Origin: Corynebacterium sp. CNCTC7651
Lineage (GTDB): Bacteria > Actinomycetota > Actinomycetes > Mycobacteriales > Mycobacteriaceae
NCBI RefSeq assembly: GCF_021496665.1
Contig: NZ_CP071246.1
Location: 1,736,001-1,800,000 of the forward strand
Direction of reading: 5' to 3'
Length of the DNA: 64,000 nucleotides
Position numbers and translations under genes: made by a program. Below the pieces are notes generated by a model. It had not been told where the DNA came from, did not search any database, and worked only from the letters and a program-made list of their open reading frames with translations. Positions 62,978-64,000 of this stretch are shown here, one piece after another. Position 1 is the stretch's first letter; each line of letters begins with the position of its first letter.

Positions 62978-64000
62978 GCCGCTATCTCGTTCCGGTAGTA
63001 CTTGCCGCGTCGATCTTTTCGGACGGCGCCGGCGCGGATGAGTCCGTCGAGGGCGTCTCGAAGGTGTTGCCCTGGGTCGTGTTTGTTGAGCAGCTTGTTG
63101 GGAAGTGAAGCTTGCACCCGGGCGAGCGAGAGCCCCTTCTCGGCGCTTAGCGCTTCGAGTATTGGGGTGCTTAGCGCTTCGAGCGAGGACAGATCGGCAA
63201 TGGCATCTGATACTTGGGCCGGGCTGCCGGGCTCGCTGCCGCCGCGGGTATCCGGCGAAGAATCCCCCGAAGGTGCCGAAGATTCCCGGAATAATGCGCG
63301 GGCGCCTTCGGGAACCTTCGAGAAGTCGATCGACCATTCCCAGCCGGATTTCATGCCCCGCTTCTCGGTTTTGACTCCGATTCGCTTCCGGGCTTTCTTG
63401 ACTGCACTGTCGTTGAGGCCGGCGGCACGTGTTGCTTTGAGAACGTCGCTCGCCGGGGCGCTGCCGCCGTTCTCGATGAGGTAGTCGATAACCACAGCTT
63501 CGATCTCGCCGCGCTCGTCGTTCGCTTCGTCTCGAGGCGCAAGCAAGTCAGCAGCGGAAATGCTCGTGACACCTCCCCACTCGGCGCGTCCAACTTCCGC
63601 AGTCTCCCCCAGATCCACGGGAACGGTGGCGGAAACGATGCGGACTTCGCGCGAGACGGTCTCGCGAGCTAGGTTTCCCTTCGTATTCGTCACAACGAGT
63701 GTGCCGTCTTCTTTGGGTGCCACGGATAGCACGCTTCGCGCGATCTGTGACCATGCGATCGAACCGAGCATGAGTTTGCCGGGGTCGGCGCTTTCGCGTT
63801 TTCCGAAGTGGGTGAGACCAATGACGGCAATGTTGTCTGCCATTGAAGCGAGAGGTTCGAGAAACTGCCGCACGTCATCGTCGCGGTAACCGTCGAGGGA
63901 GCCGTGCATTGCGCTCTTCGCGGCATCAAGCACGACGAGGTGCACGTTGTTGTTGACGAGAGCGCGGGTAAGCAGACCGGTATCGCCGGGAAGGGTGAGC
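62974..64000 (-). CDS. RepA-like AAA ATPase (C-terminal part)
   Basis: The frame is open to the window edge, so the N-terminus with Walker A is not seen. HLVVLDAAKSAM has the Walker B aspartate, IAVIGLTHFGKRESADPGKLMLGSIAW and SVAPKEDGTLVVTNTKGNLA match the RecA-like core of AAA_25/RepA helicase-type proteins of plasmids and phages. The C-terminal 200 residues carry two winged-helix-like regions (VVIDYLIENGGSAPASDVLKA and DALDGLIRAGAVRKDRRGKYY). Such proteins act in replication initiation. Last visible gene of the accessory element. Confidence 0.72.
   Translation of the reverse strand, partial: LTLPGDTGLLTRALVNNNVHLVVLDAAKSAMHGSLDGYRDDDVRQFLEPLASMADNIAVIGLTHFGKRESADPGKLMLGSIAWSQIARSVLSVAPKEDGTLVVTNTKGNLARETVSREVRIVSATVPVDLGETAEVGRAEWGGVTSISAADLLAPRDEANDERGEIEAVVIDYLIENGGSAPASDVLKATRAAGLNDSAVKKARKRIGVKTEKRGMKSGWEWSIDFSKVPEGARALFRESSAPSGDSSPDTRGGSEPGSPAQVSDAIADLSSLEALSTPILEALSAEKGLSLARVQASLPNKLLNKHDPGQHLRDALDGLIRAGAVRKDRRGKYYRNEIAA

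Overview
The window is high-GC actinobacterial chromosome, almost certainly a Corynebacterium. Evidence: gene order matches the Corynebacterium/Mycobacterium core (comEA-comEC; degV-gpgP-rsfS-nadD-proA; a hydroxyacid dehydrogenase between proA and proB as in C. glutamicum; obg-rpmA-rplU-rne-ndk-DUF4233-folC-valS; clpX-clpP2-clpP1-tig-tRNA-Pro-tRNA-Gly; rpiB-Rv2466c-like-pepN-glbO; ettA-ssb paralog; cmrA-orn-tRNA-His). Many genes also look leaderless, with a -10 box 6-9 nt before the start codon, a common corynebacterial arrangement. The species cannot be fixed from sequence alone.

Layout. 1-21.1 kb: a long minus-strand housekeeping block (DNA uptake, a secreted cutinase-like esterase, NAD and proline synthesis, ribosome assembly, RNase E, Ndk, folate, ValRS, malate dehydrogenase). 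A two-gene nucleotidyltransferase module of toxin-antitoxin type sits between proB and the dehydrogenase. 21.2-28.2 kb: a TetR regulator, the Clp protease genes, a PcaD-like hydrolase, a lipoprotein, trigger factor and two tRNAs. 28.3-36.7 kb: a tailed membrane-anchored protein and a divergent surface-glycan-type locus (four glycosyltransferase genes, one of them a GT-B/GT-A fusion, a fifth GT-B-like gene counted among these, and a WcbI-like gene) with two leaderless promoters back to back. 36.7-53.2 kb: a DUF4143 ATPase under a pair of palindromes, rpiB, pepN, metB, an MscS channel, truncated haemoglobin, ettA, an SSB paralog, CtaG/CopD, tRNA-Arg, two repetitive acidic small proteins, an HTH regulator, cmrA, orn and tRNA-His.

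53.2-58.7 kb is a nest of three insertion sequences: an IS481-family element inserted just after tRNA-His, itself interrupted by an IS21-family element and by an IS1249-like (IS256-group) element. Terminal inverted repeats and target duplications can be read for all three. 58.9 kb to the end: tRNA-Lys, then accessory DNA on the minus strand holding a decayed murF fragment, an excisionase-like DNA-binding protein, a possible small RNA, a coiled-coil protein, an unknown protein, a WhiB-like protein with an extra N-terminal domain, and the C-terminal part of a RepA-like AAA ATPase. This looks like the end of an integrated phage- or plasmid-type element that runs past the window.

Three genes (obg, rne and a small membrane protein at 50.9 kb) are each broken by an apparent single-base indel. 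As obg and rne are expected to be essential, sequence error is the first explanation to test.
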